This document shows positions 6,673 through 13,955 of a stretch of DNA of 16,436 nucleotides, piece by piece (the stretch's first letter is position 1; each line of letters begins with the position of its first letter). Under the pieces are notes generated by a model. It made no database searches. It was not told the origin of the DNA and was given only the letters and a program-made list of their open reading frames with translations. Source of the stretch: Rubrobacter sp. (GTDB lineage Bacteria > Actinomycetota > Rubrobacteria > Rubrobacterales > Rubrobacteraceae); contig JADDPR010000499.1 of the NCBI GenBank assembly GCA_016781775.1, positions 1 to 16,436 of the forward strand. The letters are read 5' to 3'. The position numbers and the translations under genes were made by a program.

Positions 6673-7866
6673 ATGAACTTCGATCCTACCGAAGAGCAGC
6701 GGCGCTGGCGGGACCTTGCTCGCGAGTACGCGGAGGGCGAGATCCGCCCCCGCGCCGGGGCGCTAGACCGCGAGCAGAAGTTCCCCTACGACATCGTTGA
6801 GGGGATGACGGATCTCGGCCTGATGGGCCTGACGGTCCCCGAGGAGTACGGCGGCTCCGGCGGAGACTTCGTGGCCTATAACCTGGCGCTCGAGGAGATC
6901 TGCCGCGCCGACACCTCCGTCGGTATCACGATGGAGGCGCACGTCTCCCTAGGCTGCGCCCCATTCGTCGCCTTCGGGACGGAGGAGCAGAAGAGGCGTT
7001 ACCTGGGCGAGGAGATCCGGGGCGGCAGAAAGCTCTGGGCCTTTGGATTGACCGAGGACAACGCCGGCACCGACGCCGGCGGCACCGAGACTAAGGCCGA
7101 GCTTGTAGACGGGCAGTGGGTCGTGAACGGCTCCAAAAAGTGGATCACCAACGGCGGAACGGAGATCACCGGGGGCGTCACGGCCATCGCCAGGACCGGC
7201 GTGCGCGAGAACGGCAAGCCGGAGCTTACCGCCATGATCATCCCCCAGGACACCCCGGGCTTCACCCGCGGCCCCGGCTACGAGAAGCTCGGCTGGCGCG
7301 CCTCCGACCAACGCCAGCTCTACTTCGAGGACTGCCGCGTCCCGGAGGAGAACACCCTTGGCGAGCGCGGCAAGGGCTTCCGCCAGTTTCTCCAGACCCT
7401 CGACGCCGGACGCGTCGCGGTCGGCGCGCTCTCGGTGGGCCTCGCGCAGGCGTGCCTCGACGAGGCGCTGAGCAGGGCGAAGGAGCGCCGGCAGTTCGGC
7501 AAGAGCATCTCGGAGTTCCAGGCGATCCAGTTCAAGCTCGCCGACATGGCGATGGAGATAGAGCTCGCCCGGAACATGGTCCTGAAGGCGGCGTGGCTCA
7601 AGGACGAGGGACGCCCGTTCGGGCGCGAGGCGAGCATGGCGAAGGTCTTCGCCTCGGAGGCGGCGAAGCGGGCGGCGGACGAGGCCGTGCAGATCTGGGG
7701 CGGCGAGGGCTTTATGGAGGGGAGCGCGGTGGCGCGATACTGGCGGCAAGTCAAGATCAACGAGATAGGGGAGGGGACCAGCGAGATCAACCGCCAGATT
7801 ATCGCCCGGAGCCTCCTGACCGACGAAACCGCCTCAGAGGCGAGAGGGAAGATGGTGGCCCAGTAG
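6673..7866 (+). CDS. Acyl-CoA dehydrogenase
   Basis: FAD enzyme that introduces the trans-2 double bond in acyl-CoAs, passing electrons to electron-transfer flavoprotein; a cytoplasmic step of fatty-acid or branched-chain amino-acid catabolism. The 397 residues have the three standard domains: an N-terminal helical bundle from MNFDPTEEQ, a middle beta domain with FGLTEDNAGTDAGG, and a C-terminal helical domain with RRQFGKSISEFQAIQFKLADM. Near the C-terminus IWGGEGF and EIGEGTSEINRQIIA place Glu367 where the catalytic base of MCAD-type enzymes lies. ATG 6673 is chosen because AGGAAGGAGGG ends just before it and the family begins with this segment. Starting at 6589 would prepend unrelated residues that overlap the promoter. 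It is followed one base later by a DUF1330 gene. The substrate class is not certain; isovaleryl-CoA is one possibility. Confidence 0.92.
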   Translation: MNFDPTEEQRRWRDLAREYAEGEIRPRAGALDREQKFPYDIVEGMTDLGLMGLTVPEEYGGSGGDFVAYNLALEEICRADTSVGITMEAHVSLGCAPFVAFGTEEQKRRYLGEEIRGGRKLWAFGLTEDNAGTDAGGTETKAELVDGQWVVNGSKKWITNGGTEITGGVTAIARTGVRENGKPELTAMIIPQDTPGFTRGPGYEKLGWRASDQRQLYFEDCRVPEENTLGERGKGFRQFLQTLDAGRVAVGALSVGLAQACLDEALSRAKERRQFGKSISEFQAIQFKLADMAMEIELARNMVLKAAWLKDEGRPFGREASMAKVFASEAAKRAADEAVQIWGGEGFMEGSAVARYWRQVKINEIGEGTSEINRQIIARSLLTDETASEARGKMVAQ

Positions 7867-7867
7867 G

Positions 7868-8239
7868 ATGACGAGCCCCGAGAACGTGGGAGGGACCCCC
7901 ACGCCGATCTACGCGCTGAACCTCTTCGACCTGGCCGAGAACGACATGTACCGCCAGTACTCGCGCCGCTCCGTCTCGGCGGTCGGCAAGCACGGCGGCA
8001 AGGTGGTGGCGCTCGGGAAGCTTGCCGGTGCCGTGGAGGGCGAGGCCGAGCCCAGGACTGCGATGGTCCTCGTCGAGTGGCCCTCGCAGGAGGCGTTCCA
8101 GGACTTTCTCGACGACCCCGAACACGCCGACCTCCACCCGCTACGCGAGGGAGGCACCGAAAACTACCTGTGGTGGCTCTACGAGAGCCTCGAAGACCTG
8201 CGCTCGCTCCTCGGAAGCCGGGGAAAAAAGACCCCCTAG
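7868..8239 (+). CDS. DUF1330-like dimeric alpha/beta-barrel protein
   Basis: A 123-residue soluble protein of ferredoxin-like alpha/beta-barrel character, most like DUF1330. Such proteins are small dimers, mostly without assigned function. Visible traits are YALNLFDLAENDMYRQYSRR (15-34), a strand with KHGGKVVALGK (41-51), then TAMVLVEWPSQEAFQDFLDD (64-83). This last is the typical V-E-W-P-S-x-E-A-F-x-x-F motif of the family. The C-terminal tail is longer than the domain and ends GSRGKKTP. Its ATG comes one base after the acyl-CoA dehydrogenase stop with no strong ribosome binding site, so translation is probably coupled and the two should be made together. A job tied to acyl-CoA breakdown is inference only. 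Confidence 0.75.
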   Translation: MTSPENVGGTPTPIYALNLFDLAENDMYRQYSRRSVSAVGKHGGKVVALGKLAGAVEGEAEPRTAMVLVEWPSQEAFQDFLDDPEHADLHPLREGGTENYLWWLYESLEDLRSLLGSRGKKTP

Positions 8240-8282
8240 CCTGCGTTTCGACCAGGGGCGCTCTTACCGGAAGTCTTGCCCG

Positions 8283-8316
8283 GAGCTCGGGGCGGCTCCA
8301 CGAGTCGCCCCGGCTC
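8283..8316. terminator. Hairpin between convergent DUF1330 and rhodanese genes
   Basis: GAGC (8283-8286), a bulged T, then CGGGGCGGCTC (8288-8298) pair with GAGTCGCCCCG (8302-8312) and GCTC (8313-8316) around the loop CAC. This gives 15 pairs including one G-U. It is centred between convergent stops at 8239 and 8345 and could end both transcripts. No U-tract is present. Confidence 0.65.
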
Positions 8317-8344
8317 TGCGCCTATCGAGGGCCAACCCGAGAGC

Positions 8345-8695
8345 CTAGTGTGCCACCCTCGCGGCGCCGCTCTCTGTCGGTAGGCCCGCTTCGATCCAGT
8401 CCTGCTTGCCCTCCTCGTAGTCGTAGACTTTCTCGTAACCCAAGGCGTCGAGCCTCCTGGCCGCTTGCGGCGAGTTCTGGCACGCCCTGTTGGAGCAGTA
8501 CACGACGACCTGAGCCGACTTGTCCGGCAGCATCTCGGGTGCCAGTGTGTCCACCTCGGTGTGGGGAATGTTGATCGCCCCCGGCAGGTGCGCGTCCTCG
8601 TAGTACTTCGGCCCGAGCGTCTCCACCAGGACGACCTCCTCGCCCCGGTCGAGCTTCGCCTTGAGCTCCTCCCGCGTGATCTCCTTTACCGCCAC
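8345..8695 (-). CDS. Single-domain rhodanese-like sulfurtransferase
   Basis: A 116-residue single rhodanese domain, the size of GlpE-type proteins, which carry sulfane sulfur as a cysteine persulfide in the cytoplasm. Motifs are EITREELKAKLDRGEEVVLVE (5-25), YYEDAHLPGAINIP (31-44), VVVYCSNRACQNSPQAARRL (63-82) with the expected nucleophile Cys67, and VYDYEEGKQDWIEAGLP (90-106). The loop is CSNRAC rather than the common CxxGxR, so a second cysteine (Cys72) sits where an arginine often lies; this CSN-type loop is seen in other small rhodaneses. GTG 8695 is chosen since AGGAGG (8706-8701) lies five bases upstream and the domain begins there. The frame stays open to 8845 but that part overlaps the CDGSH gene. 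It is 53 bases behind that gene, in one likely operon. Confidence 0.88.
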   Translation of the reverse strand: MAVKEITREELKAKLDRGEEVVLVETLGPKYYEDAHLPGAINIPHTEVDTLAPEMLPDKSAQVVVYCSNRACQNSPQAARRLDALGYEKVYDYEEGKQDWIEAGLPTESGAARVAH

Positions 8696-8748
8696 CTCTT
8701 CCTCCTCTCCCGCCGCCCGCGAGCGGCACGATGCTCGTCTTCGTCCTA

Positions 8749-8967
8749 CTACGCCCCCTCGACCGCCCTCTCGGCGGCCCGGAACCCGACCTTCGAGTGC
8801 GTCCCGTCGCAGAAGGGCTTCTTCGTCGAGGCCCCGCAGCGGCACAGGGCGATCGTCTCCTTTTCGACCGGGAACTCTCCGCCGTCGGCGTCGACGATGC
8901 GAAACCGGCCGCCCGTCACCAGGAACGGCCCGTTCTCGTACGTCGAGATCTTCGTCCTCTCTTCCAT
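8749..8967 (-). CDS. CDGSH iron-sulfur domain protein (mitoNEET-like)
   Basis: A 72-residue protein whose C-terminal half carries the exact CDGSH signature: Cys42-x-Cys44-GAS-TKK-P-F-Cys53-DGT-His57, the 3Cys-1His ligand set of a redox-active [2Fe-2S] cluster. The N-terminal half (YENGPFLVTGGRFRIVDADG) is the typical single-motif bacterial form, with no membrane anchor. Such proteins are linked to redox sensing, electron or cluster transfer. ATG 8967 has a GAGGGGG ribosome binding site five bases upstream; an in-frame GTG at 8973 two codons earlier is an equal alternative. It heads a likely two-gene operon with the rhodanese and is divergent from the MarR gene, from a promoter embedded in the MarR palindromes. 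Partner and exact role are unknown. Confidence 0.9.
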   Translation of the reverse strand: MEERTKISTYENGPFLVTGGRFRIVDADGGEFPVEKETIALCRCGASTKKPFCDGTHSKVGFRAAERAVEGA

Positions 8968-9021
8968 CTTCACCCCCTCTCCCGATCCGGACTAGCCACG
9001 CAGACCCGCCCCGTAAACTAG

Positions 9022-9033
9022 TTGCATATGCAA
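9022..9033. promoter_or_regulatory. Palindromic operator O1, probable MarR site
   Basis: TTGCATATGCAA is a perfect 12-base palindrome, 14 with the flanking G and C. It differs from O2 at two symmetric positions, and the following CAATATCG also matches the CAATTTCG after O2, giving a 20-base direct repeat. It lies just past the predicted start of the CDGSH transcript (about 9037), where a bound dimer would block that gene. Confidence 0.7.
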
Positions 9034-9043
9034 CAATATCGCC

Positions 9044-9072
9044 AGTCTAGCATCAACCGATTGCGTACGCAA
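9044..9072 (-). promoter_or_regulatory. Promoter of the CDGSH-rhodanese operon
   Basis: Minus-strand TTGCGT (9072-9067), a 17-base spacer and TAGACT (9049-9044) make the promoter. The hexamer is preceded by TGC, so it is also an extended -10. Its -35 is one half of palindrome O2. The predicted start near 9037 leaves a leader of about 70 bases that contains O1. Confidence 0.6.
9061..9072. promoter_or_regulatory. Palindromic operator O2, shared -35 of two divergent promoters
   Basis: TTGCGTACGCAA is a perfect palindrome. Each strand therefore reads TTGCGT, a good -35, facing outward in both directions. Its centre is 39 bases from that of O1. Binding here would cover the -35 of both marR and the CDGSH operon. 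Confidence 0.7.
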
Positions 9073-9089
9073 CAATTTCGGGCTAGAAT
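9061..9089 (+). promoter_or_regulatory. marR promoter, leaderless
   Basis: TTGCGT (9061-9066), a 17-base spacer and TAGAAT (9084-9089) make the promoter. The expected start, seven bases past the hexamer, is 9096, which is the A of the marR ATG. The -35 is the left half of O2, so autoregulation is likely. Confidence 0.65.
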
Positions 9090-9095
9090 CCATGC

Positions 9096-9593
9096 ATGGC
9101 AGAGAGAACGGGTGAAGAGAAAGCGAGGCTGCGGGTTTTCCGCGAGGGTTCCCTGGATCAGGGCCGCGAGGAGGCCTGGCGGGCGCTCATCACGGCCCAT
9201 GCCGCGGCTGTAGAGCGAATCGAGCGCGGGCTGTTGGAGGCGGGGCTGCCGCCCCTGGGCTGGTACGACGTGCTCCTGGAGCTCTCTGCGGCGCCGGGGT
9301 GCCGGCTGCGGATGCACGAGCTCGCCCGCGCCGTGGTCCTCAGCCGCAGCGGGCTCAGCCGGTTGGTGGACAGGCTGGAGAAGGCGGGCCTCTTGCGCCG
9401 CGAGCCCGATCCCGAGGACGGTCGGGGCTCGTTCGCCGTGTTGACGAACGAGGGTTCGCGGATGCGCGAGAGGATGTGGCCGGTATATGCCAAGGGGATC
9501 GCCGAGCACTTCGGGGCGCACGTCTCCGACGAGGAGGCGGCCGTCCTGTGCAGGGCGCTAGGAAGGGTACGCGACGCCGCCAGGGGGAGCTAA
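9096..9593 (+). CDS. MarR-family transcriptional regulator
   Basis: A 165-residue dimeric winged-helix regulator. An N-terminal helix (24-49) leads into the core: LGWYDVLLELSAAPGCRLRMHELARAV (54-80), recognition helix LSRSGLSRLVDRLEKAGLL (82-100), and the wing RREPDPEDGRGSFAVLTNEG (101-120). C-terminal dimerisation helices follow. Cys69 and Cys152 are the only cysteines, so thiol-based sensing is conceivable but not shown. No ribosome binding site precedes ATG 9096 and the -10 hexamer places the transcript start on the ATG. It faces a divergent CDGSH-rhodanese operon across two TTGCRTAYGCAA palindromes, the classic arrangement of a MarR repressor that controls itself and its neighbour. The ligand is unknown. 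Confidence 0.93.
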   Translation: MAERTGEEKARLRVFREGSLDQGREEAWRALITAHAAAVERIERGLLEAGLPPLGWYDVLLELSAAPGCRLRMHELARAVVLSRSGLSRLVDRLEKAGLLRREPDPEDGRGSFAVLTNEGSRMRERMWPVYAKGIAEHFGAHVSDEEAAVLCRALGRVRDAARGS

Positions 9594-9700
9594 CCGGAAG
9601 TAGCGGCGACGAGGAAGATCGGCCTCGATCGGTGTGCGGCCACCGCGTGCCCCCTTCGTGGTCCGGTGGTCGGAGCAGGGGCTTCGGGGGTGGACGCCGC

Positions 9701-9937
9701 TCAGGGTGCCCACGAGCCGAGGCCCGTGGTGTCTTCCAGGATCTGTCGTGCCTCCTCGAGGAAGTCGTAGGGGACGAGCACGTCCCTCGGGCCCGCGGAG
9801 AGGAAATCGGGGACGTCGAAACCCGCACCCCGGCGAATGAGCGCCGGGATACCAGAGTCCTCCAGGATGCCGGTCATCATCATCGCGGAGGTCTCGTTCG
9901 GGGCCGAACCAACCTTTACCCAATCGTCCACGCGCAC
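9701..9937 (-). CDS. DUF2007-like small protein (putative signal-transducing protein)
   Basis: A small soluble protein, up to 78 residues, resembling the DUF2007 family: WVKVGSAPNETSAMMMTGIL (6-25), an E-D-S-G-I-P-A-L-I-R-R strand (26-36), then DVLVPYDFLEEARQIL (52-67). The family is thought to adopt a compact alpha/beta fold and has no proven activity. No Shine-Dalgarno is seen at GTG 9937. A TACACT hexamer at 9944-9939 would start transcription near 9932, so GTG 9931, two codons in, is the better leaderless start. It lies between marR (convergent, 107 bases away) and the carboxyltransferase (divergent, 70 bases away), so it appears to be a single-gene unit. Confidence 0.75.
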   Translation of the reverse strand: MRVDDWVKVGSAPNETSAMMMTGILEDSGIPALIRRGAGFDVPDFLSAGPRDVLVPYDFLEEARQILEDTTGLGSWAP

Positions 9938-9938
9938 C

Positions 9939-9944
9939 AGTGTA
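9939..9944 (-). promoter_or_regulatory. Candidate -10 of the DUF2007-like gene
   Basis: Minus-strand TACACT matches TAnnnT. Its predicted start (about 9932) coincides with the in-frame GTG at 9931. No convincing -35 is present. Confidence 0.4.
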
Positions 9945-9995
9945 GCGCTCCCCGATCCGGTCTACCCGCCGGTGGCGCGGGTCCCGCGCGCTGTC

Positions 9996-10001
9996 TAACA
10001 T
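9996..10001 (+). promoter_or_regulatory. Candidate -10 of the carboxyltransferase gene, leaderless
   Basis: TAACAT ends seven bases before the ATG at 10008, so transcription would start on or next to the A. No ribosome binding site is visible. The -35 region is GC-rich and unconvincing. Confidence 0.4.
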
Positions 10002-10007
10002 GGCCCC

Positions 10008-11615
10008 ATGACGAAGCTCAAGACCCTCGTGGTGAGAGGGGGCGAGGAGTTCGAGCGTAACGCCGCGGCATACGAGGGGCTCTTGAGGGAGCTCCGCGAG
10101 CGGCAGGCCGAGGCTCGCGCGGGGGGTGGCGAGAGGGCGAGGAGGCGCCACGAGGAGCGCGGCAAGATGCCCGTCCGCGACCGGGTGGACCGTCTCCTGG
10201 ACCCTGGGACCGCCTTTTTGGAGCTCTCCCCTTTAGCCGCCCACGGGATGTACGACGGCGGGGTCCCCTCGGCCGGGATCGTCACGGGGATAGGGCGCGT
10301 CTCGGGCAGGGAGGTCGTCGTGGTGGCAAACGACGCGACCGTCAAGGGCGGCACCTACTACCCGATGACCGTCAAGAAGCATCTTCGGGCGCAGGAGGTC
10401 GCCGAGCAAAACCATCTGCCTTGCGTCTACCTCGTGGATTCGGGTGGGGCGTTTCTGCCGCTGCAGGACGAGGTCTTCCCGGACCGCGACCACTTCGGAC
10501 GAATCTTCTACAACCAGGCCAGGATGAGCGCGAAGGGGATACCGCAGATCGCGGCCGTCATGGGCAGTTGCACGGCCGGCGGGGCGTACGTTCCGGCGAT
10601 GAGCGACGAGGTCGTGATCGTGGAGGGGGAGGGCACGATCTTTCTGGGCGGTCCCCCTCTCGTGAAGGCCGCGACGGGCGAGGAGGTGAGCGCGGAGGAG
10701 CTCGGCGGGGCCGACGTCCACACGCGCCTCTCGGGGGTGGCCGACCACCTGGCGGAGAACGACGAGCACGCTCTGGGCATCGTCCGCCAGATTGTGGCGA
10801 ACCTCAACCGTCCGAAGGAGATCCCCTGGACCGTTGAGGAAGCCGAGGAGCCCTTGTACGACCCGGCGGAGCTGACCGGCGTCGTCCCGCTCGACCCGCG
10901 TCGGAGCTACGACGTCAGGGAGGTGATCTCGCGGGTAGTCGACGGCTCCCGGATGCACGAATTCAAGCCGCGCTACGGCGAGACGCTCGTCTGCGGCTTC
11001 TCGCGCATCATGGGCCACCCGGTCGGCATCCTCGCCAACAACGGCATCCTCTTCTCCGAGAGCGCCCAGAAGGGGGCGCACTTTATAGAGCTGTGTTGTT
11101 CGCGCGGCATCCCGCTCGTCTTTCTGCAGAACATCACCGGGTTCATGGTAGGCCGGGAGTACGAGAACGGCGGCATCGCGAAGGACGGGGCGAAGCTCGT
11201 GATGGCCGTCGCCAACGCTAACGTCCCGAAGTTCACCGTGATCATCGGCGGCTCGTTCGGCGCCGGCAACTACGGGATGTGTGGCCGCGCGTACTCTCCC
11301 CGGCTCCTCTTCGCCTGGCCGAACGCGCGCATCAGCGTGATGGGCGGGCCGCAGGCGGCGAACGTCCTGCTCACGGTGCGGGAGGAAGCGATGCAGCGCG
11401 AGGGCAAGGAGATGACGGAAGGGGAGCGCGAGGAGTTCAAGAAACCCATCCTCGAGAAGTACGAGAGGGAGGGGAACCCCTACCACTCGACGGCGAGGCT
11501 CTGGGACGATGGCGTGATCGAGCCCGCCGACACGAGGATGGCTCTAGCTTTAGGCCTCTCGGCCGCCGCCAATGCCCCGGCCGAAGAGACCCGGTTCGGC
11601 GTGTTCAGGATGTGA
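10008..11615 (+). CDS. mccB: Methylcrotonyl-CoA carboxylase-type carboxyltransferase (beta) subunit
   Basis: Transfers the carboxyl group from carboxybiotin to an acyl-CoA. The closest match in memory is the beta subunit of 3-methylcrotonyl-CoA carboxylase, in leucine breakdown. At 535 residues it has the normal length and both crotonase-like halves. Hallmarks are VKGGTYYPMTVKKHLRAQEVA (112-132), YLVDSGGAFLPLQDEVFPDR (141-160) and DHFGRIFYNQARMSA (161-175). MGSCTAGGAYVPAMSDE (185-201) and, in the second half, ILANNGILFSESAQKG (341-356) and GGSFGAGNYGMCGRAYSPR (414-432) follow. The latter two are the oxyanion-hole loops. The HFGRIFYNQ and NYGMCGRAYSPR segments favour MCC over propionyl-CoA carboxylase. 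The biotin-carrying partner follows 85 bases later. ATG 10008 has no ribosome binding site and is probably leaderless. A related acyl-CoA carboxylase (for example geranyl-CoA) cannot be excluded. Confidence 0.9.
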   Translation: MTKLKTLVVRGGEEFERNAAAYEGLLRELRERQAEARAGGGERARRRHEERGKMPVRDRVDRLLDPGTAFLELSPLAAHGMYDGGVPSAGIVTGIGRVSGREVVVVANDATVKGGTYYPMTVKKHLRAQEVAEQNHLPCVYLVDSGGAFLPLQDEVFPDRDHFGRIFYNQARMSAKGIPQIAAVMGSCTAGGAYVPAMSDEVVIVEGEGTIFLGGPPLVKAATGEEVSAEELGGADVHTRLSGVADHLAENDEHALGIVRQIVANLNRPKEIPWTVEEAEEPLYDPAELTGVVPLDPRRSYDVREVISRVVDGSRMHEFKPRYGETLVCGFSRIMGHPVGILANNGILFSESAQKGAHFIELCCSRGIPLVFLQNITGFMVGREYENGGIAKDGAKLVMAVANANVPKFTVIIGGSFGAGNYGMCGRAYSPRLLFAWPNARISVMGGPQAANVLLTVREEAMQREGKEMTEGEREEFKKPILEKYEREGNPYHSTARLWDDGVIEPADTRMALALGLSAAANAPAEETRFGVFRM

Positions 11616-11700
11616 CCTGTGCCAGGCTACGGGGGGCGGGGAGAATGACCGACGGCCGGAGATGCCGGGCAGCGGAGGGGGCGACCCGGTGGGGGAGAGC

Positions 11701-13690
11701 GTGAGCCGGCGGGGTGCGCCTTTCGGGCGGCTGCTCATCGCGAACCGCGGCGAGATCGCCGTGCGTGTGATCCGGGCCTGCCGCGAGCTCGGCATCCCGT
11801 CGATCGCCGTCTACTCGGACGCCGACAGGGGCGCGATGCACGTCCGCTCGCCGACGAGGCCCACCCGATAGGCCGCGCCCCGCGGCGGAGAGCTACCTCA
11901 GCATCGCAAAGCTCGAGGAGGTGGCCAAGAGCTCCGGGGCAGAGGCCGTCCACCCGGGCTACGGCTTTCTCTCCGAGAGCGCGGCCTTTGCGCGCGCGGT
12001 CGGGGAGGCCGGGATCACCTGGGTCGGGCCTCCTCCCGAGGCGATGGAGCGGGTCGGGGACAAGGTGCGGGCCAAGGAGCTCGCCCGCGAGGCCGGCGTG
12101 CCGACCGTCCCCGGGTACTCTGAGGACGATTCCGAGGAGGGGCTGCTGGAGAAGGCGGAGGAGATCGGCTTCCCCGTCCTCGTGAAGGCGAGCGCCGGGG
12201 GCGGGGGGCGCGGGATGCGTCCGGTGCACGACCGGAAGGACTTTCTGGAGGCCGTCCGGGGCGCGAAGAGGGAGGCCGAGGCCGCCTTCGGGGAGGGCTC
12301 GGTCTTTCTGGAGAAGCTCGTCGAGGACCCGCGCCACGTCGAGGTGCAGATCATGGCCGATCGGCACGGGAACGTGGTCCACCTCTGCGAGCGGGAGTGC
12401 TCCATACAGCGCAGGCACCAGAAGATCCTGGAGGAGGCCCCCTCGCCCGCCTTGGACGAAGGTCTCAGGGAGGGGATGGGCGAGGCCGCCGTCCGTCTCG
12501 CGCGCGCCGCCGGCTACGAGAACGCCGGGACCGTCGAGTTTCTCCTGGACGGCGAGGAGTTCTACTTTCTCGAGATGAACGCCCGCCTTCAGGTCGAGCA
12601 CCCCGTCACCGAGCTGGTGACGGGCTTCGACCTCGTCCAATTGCAGCTTCTGGTAGCTTCAGGAGAGCCCCTGCCTTTCGGACAGGAGGACGTCTCCCCG
12701 CGGGGCGCGGCGATCGAGGTCCGCCTGTACGCGGAGGACCCGTACACCGGGCTCCCCTCCGGGGGCAGGCTCCTGGCCTTCGCGACCCCAGAGGGGCCCG
12801 GCATCAGAAACGACGCAGGGGTGGCGACCGGCGACGAGGTCTCCCTCAACTACGACCCGATGATCTCCAAGCTCATCGTCCACGGCCCCGACCGTGGCGC
12901 CGCGGTTGCCAGGCTCCGCCGGGCGCTCGGAGACCTTCGGGTCCTCGGCGTGACGACGAACCTGCCGCTCCTCGAGCGCATCGCCGCCACGCCGGCTTTC
13001 GCCGCGGGCGAGACCACGACGGGCTTTCTGGAAGAACACGGGCTTACGAAGCCGGAAGAGGAGCCCACGCCCCCACGCGAGGCCGTTCTCCTCGCGGCGG
13101 CCGGAGAGCTTGCGGGGGGCGGCGCTCCCGACGGAGACCCGTTCGAGGCCGGTCCGTGGCGCCTCGGCGGAGCGGCGCACCTAGTGTACGGGGGGGCGGA
13201 CGGGGAGCGCGAGGTTCTCGTCTCCCGGACGGGGCGGGCCGCATCCGTATGGAAGATGGTCGCGGATGGCGAGGCGTCGGTCGTCGAGGTGCTCGCCACC
13301 GCATCCGGCTCCCTTAGAATCTCCGTGGATGGCAGGGTCGTGGAGGGCGGTTTCGCGCGGGACGAGGGGGGGCTCGCATGGGTCTCGCTCGACGGGGTCT
13401 CTTACCGGTTCGAGAAGCCGGGGCCGCCGTCCGCGGAGGGGGATACCGTCGGGGCGTCGGGCGGGGCGAGCCTCGTCGCGCCGATGCCGGGGACGGTCGT
13501 GAAGGTGATGGTGGAGGAGGGCGACGAGGTCGAGGAGGGGCAGCCCCTGCTGGTGCTGGAGGCGATGAAGATGGAGCAGACGGTGTCGGCGCCCTACGCG
13601 GGCATCGTGGACGCCCTCCCCTACGGCGAGGGCGAACTCGTCGGGGGCGGGGCGGTGCTCGCGGAGGTGAGCGAACGGGAGGACGGGTAG
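11701..13690 (+). pseudogene. mccA: Biotin carboxylase/BCCP alpha subunit (MccA-like), interrupted by two frameshifts
   Basis: Alpha subunit of the acyl-CoA carboxylase: ATP-dependent biotin carboxylase plus biotin carrier domain. From GTG 11701 (GGGGGAG just upstream) it reads FGRLLIANRGEIAVRVIRA up to MHVR, then stops at TAG 11869. The expected LADEAHPIG continues in a second frame, and AESYLSIAKLEEVAKSSG (from about 11891) in a third, open to the stop at 13690. Two single bases are therefore missing, one near 11851 and one near 11873-11890. The rest is intact: HPGYGFLSE, the ATP-grasp loop ASAGGGGRGMR, HVEVQIMADRHGNVVHL, ERECSIQRRHQK, FLEMNARLQVEHPVTE, and the biotin domain with EAMKMEQ (Lys codon 13568-13570). 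Without frameshifts the length would be about 660 residues, normal for MccA/AccA-type proteins. Good conservation on both sides suggests a very recent lesion or a sequencing error. Confidence 0.85.
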
Positions 13691-13727
13691 GGTTCATCGC
13701 CGCCGAAGGGTTCGGTTCGCGTCGGGG

Positions 13728-13873
13728 CTAACGGTGCCAGGGGACGATCTCCAGAATCTCGGTCGCGGCCACGACGCCGACGGGCAGCCGAAGTAGTAGC
13801 CGGTGCCGAAGTCGTCGATCTCCGCGACCCTCCCGACGAACTTGTCGCGCTGCGTTCGGCTGGATCCTTTCTC
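13728..13873 (-). pseudogene. Possible frameshifted remnant of a small gene
   Basis: The minus strand from 13873 reads without a stop through DKFVGRVAEIDDFGTGYYFG (13846-13787). After a one-base slip it continues LPVGVVAATEILEIVPWHR and ends at TAG 13730-13728. The alternating hydrophobic and acidic residues look like a short beta-rich protein such as a barrel domain, and neither frame alone looks protein-like throughout. No start is identified. The one-base slip is of the same kind as those in the nearby carboxylase. I do not recognise a family; the coding nature is an inference from composition. Confidence 0.3.
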
Positions 13874-13955
13874 GGTATTACCTGCGCAAGGCTGGACACT
13901 CGCGCCCGGAGACGGTCCAACAGCGACCCGGCGGGGCTTAGAGAGGGCGTTTTTC

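Noticed and set aside
8345..8845. Longer rhodanese starting at 8845
   Set aside because: The extra 50 residues overlap the CDGSH gene and are basic and unstructured; GTG 8695 has a perfect ribosome site.
9594..9700. Possible terminator stem CCACCG...CGGTGG between marR and the DUF2007-like gene
   Set aside because: The stem is short with a long loop and no T-run; too weak to call.
10233..11486. Long minus-strand open frame (417 codons)
   Set aside because: It lies antisense to the well-supported mccB and is rich in Arg, His and Asp without domains.
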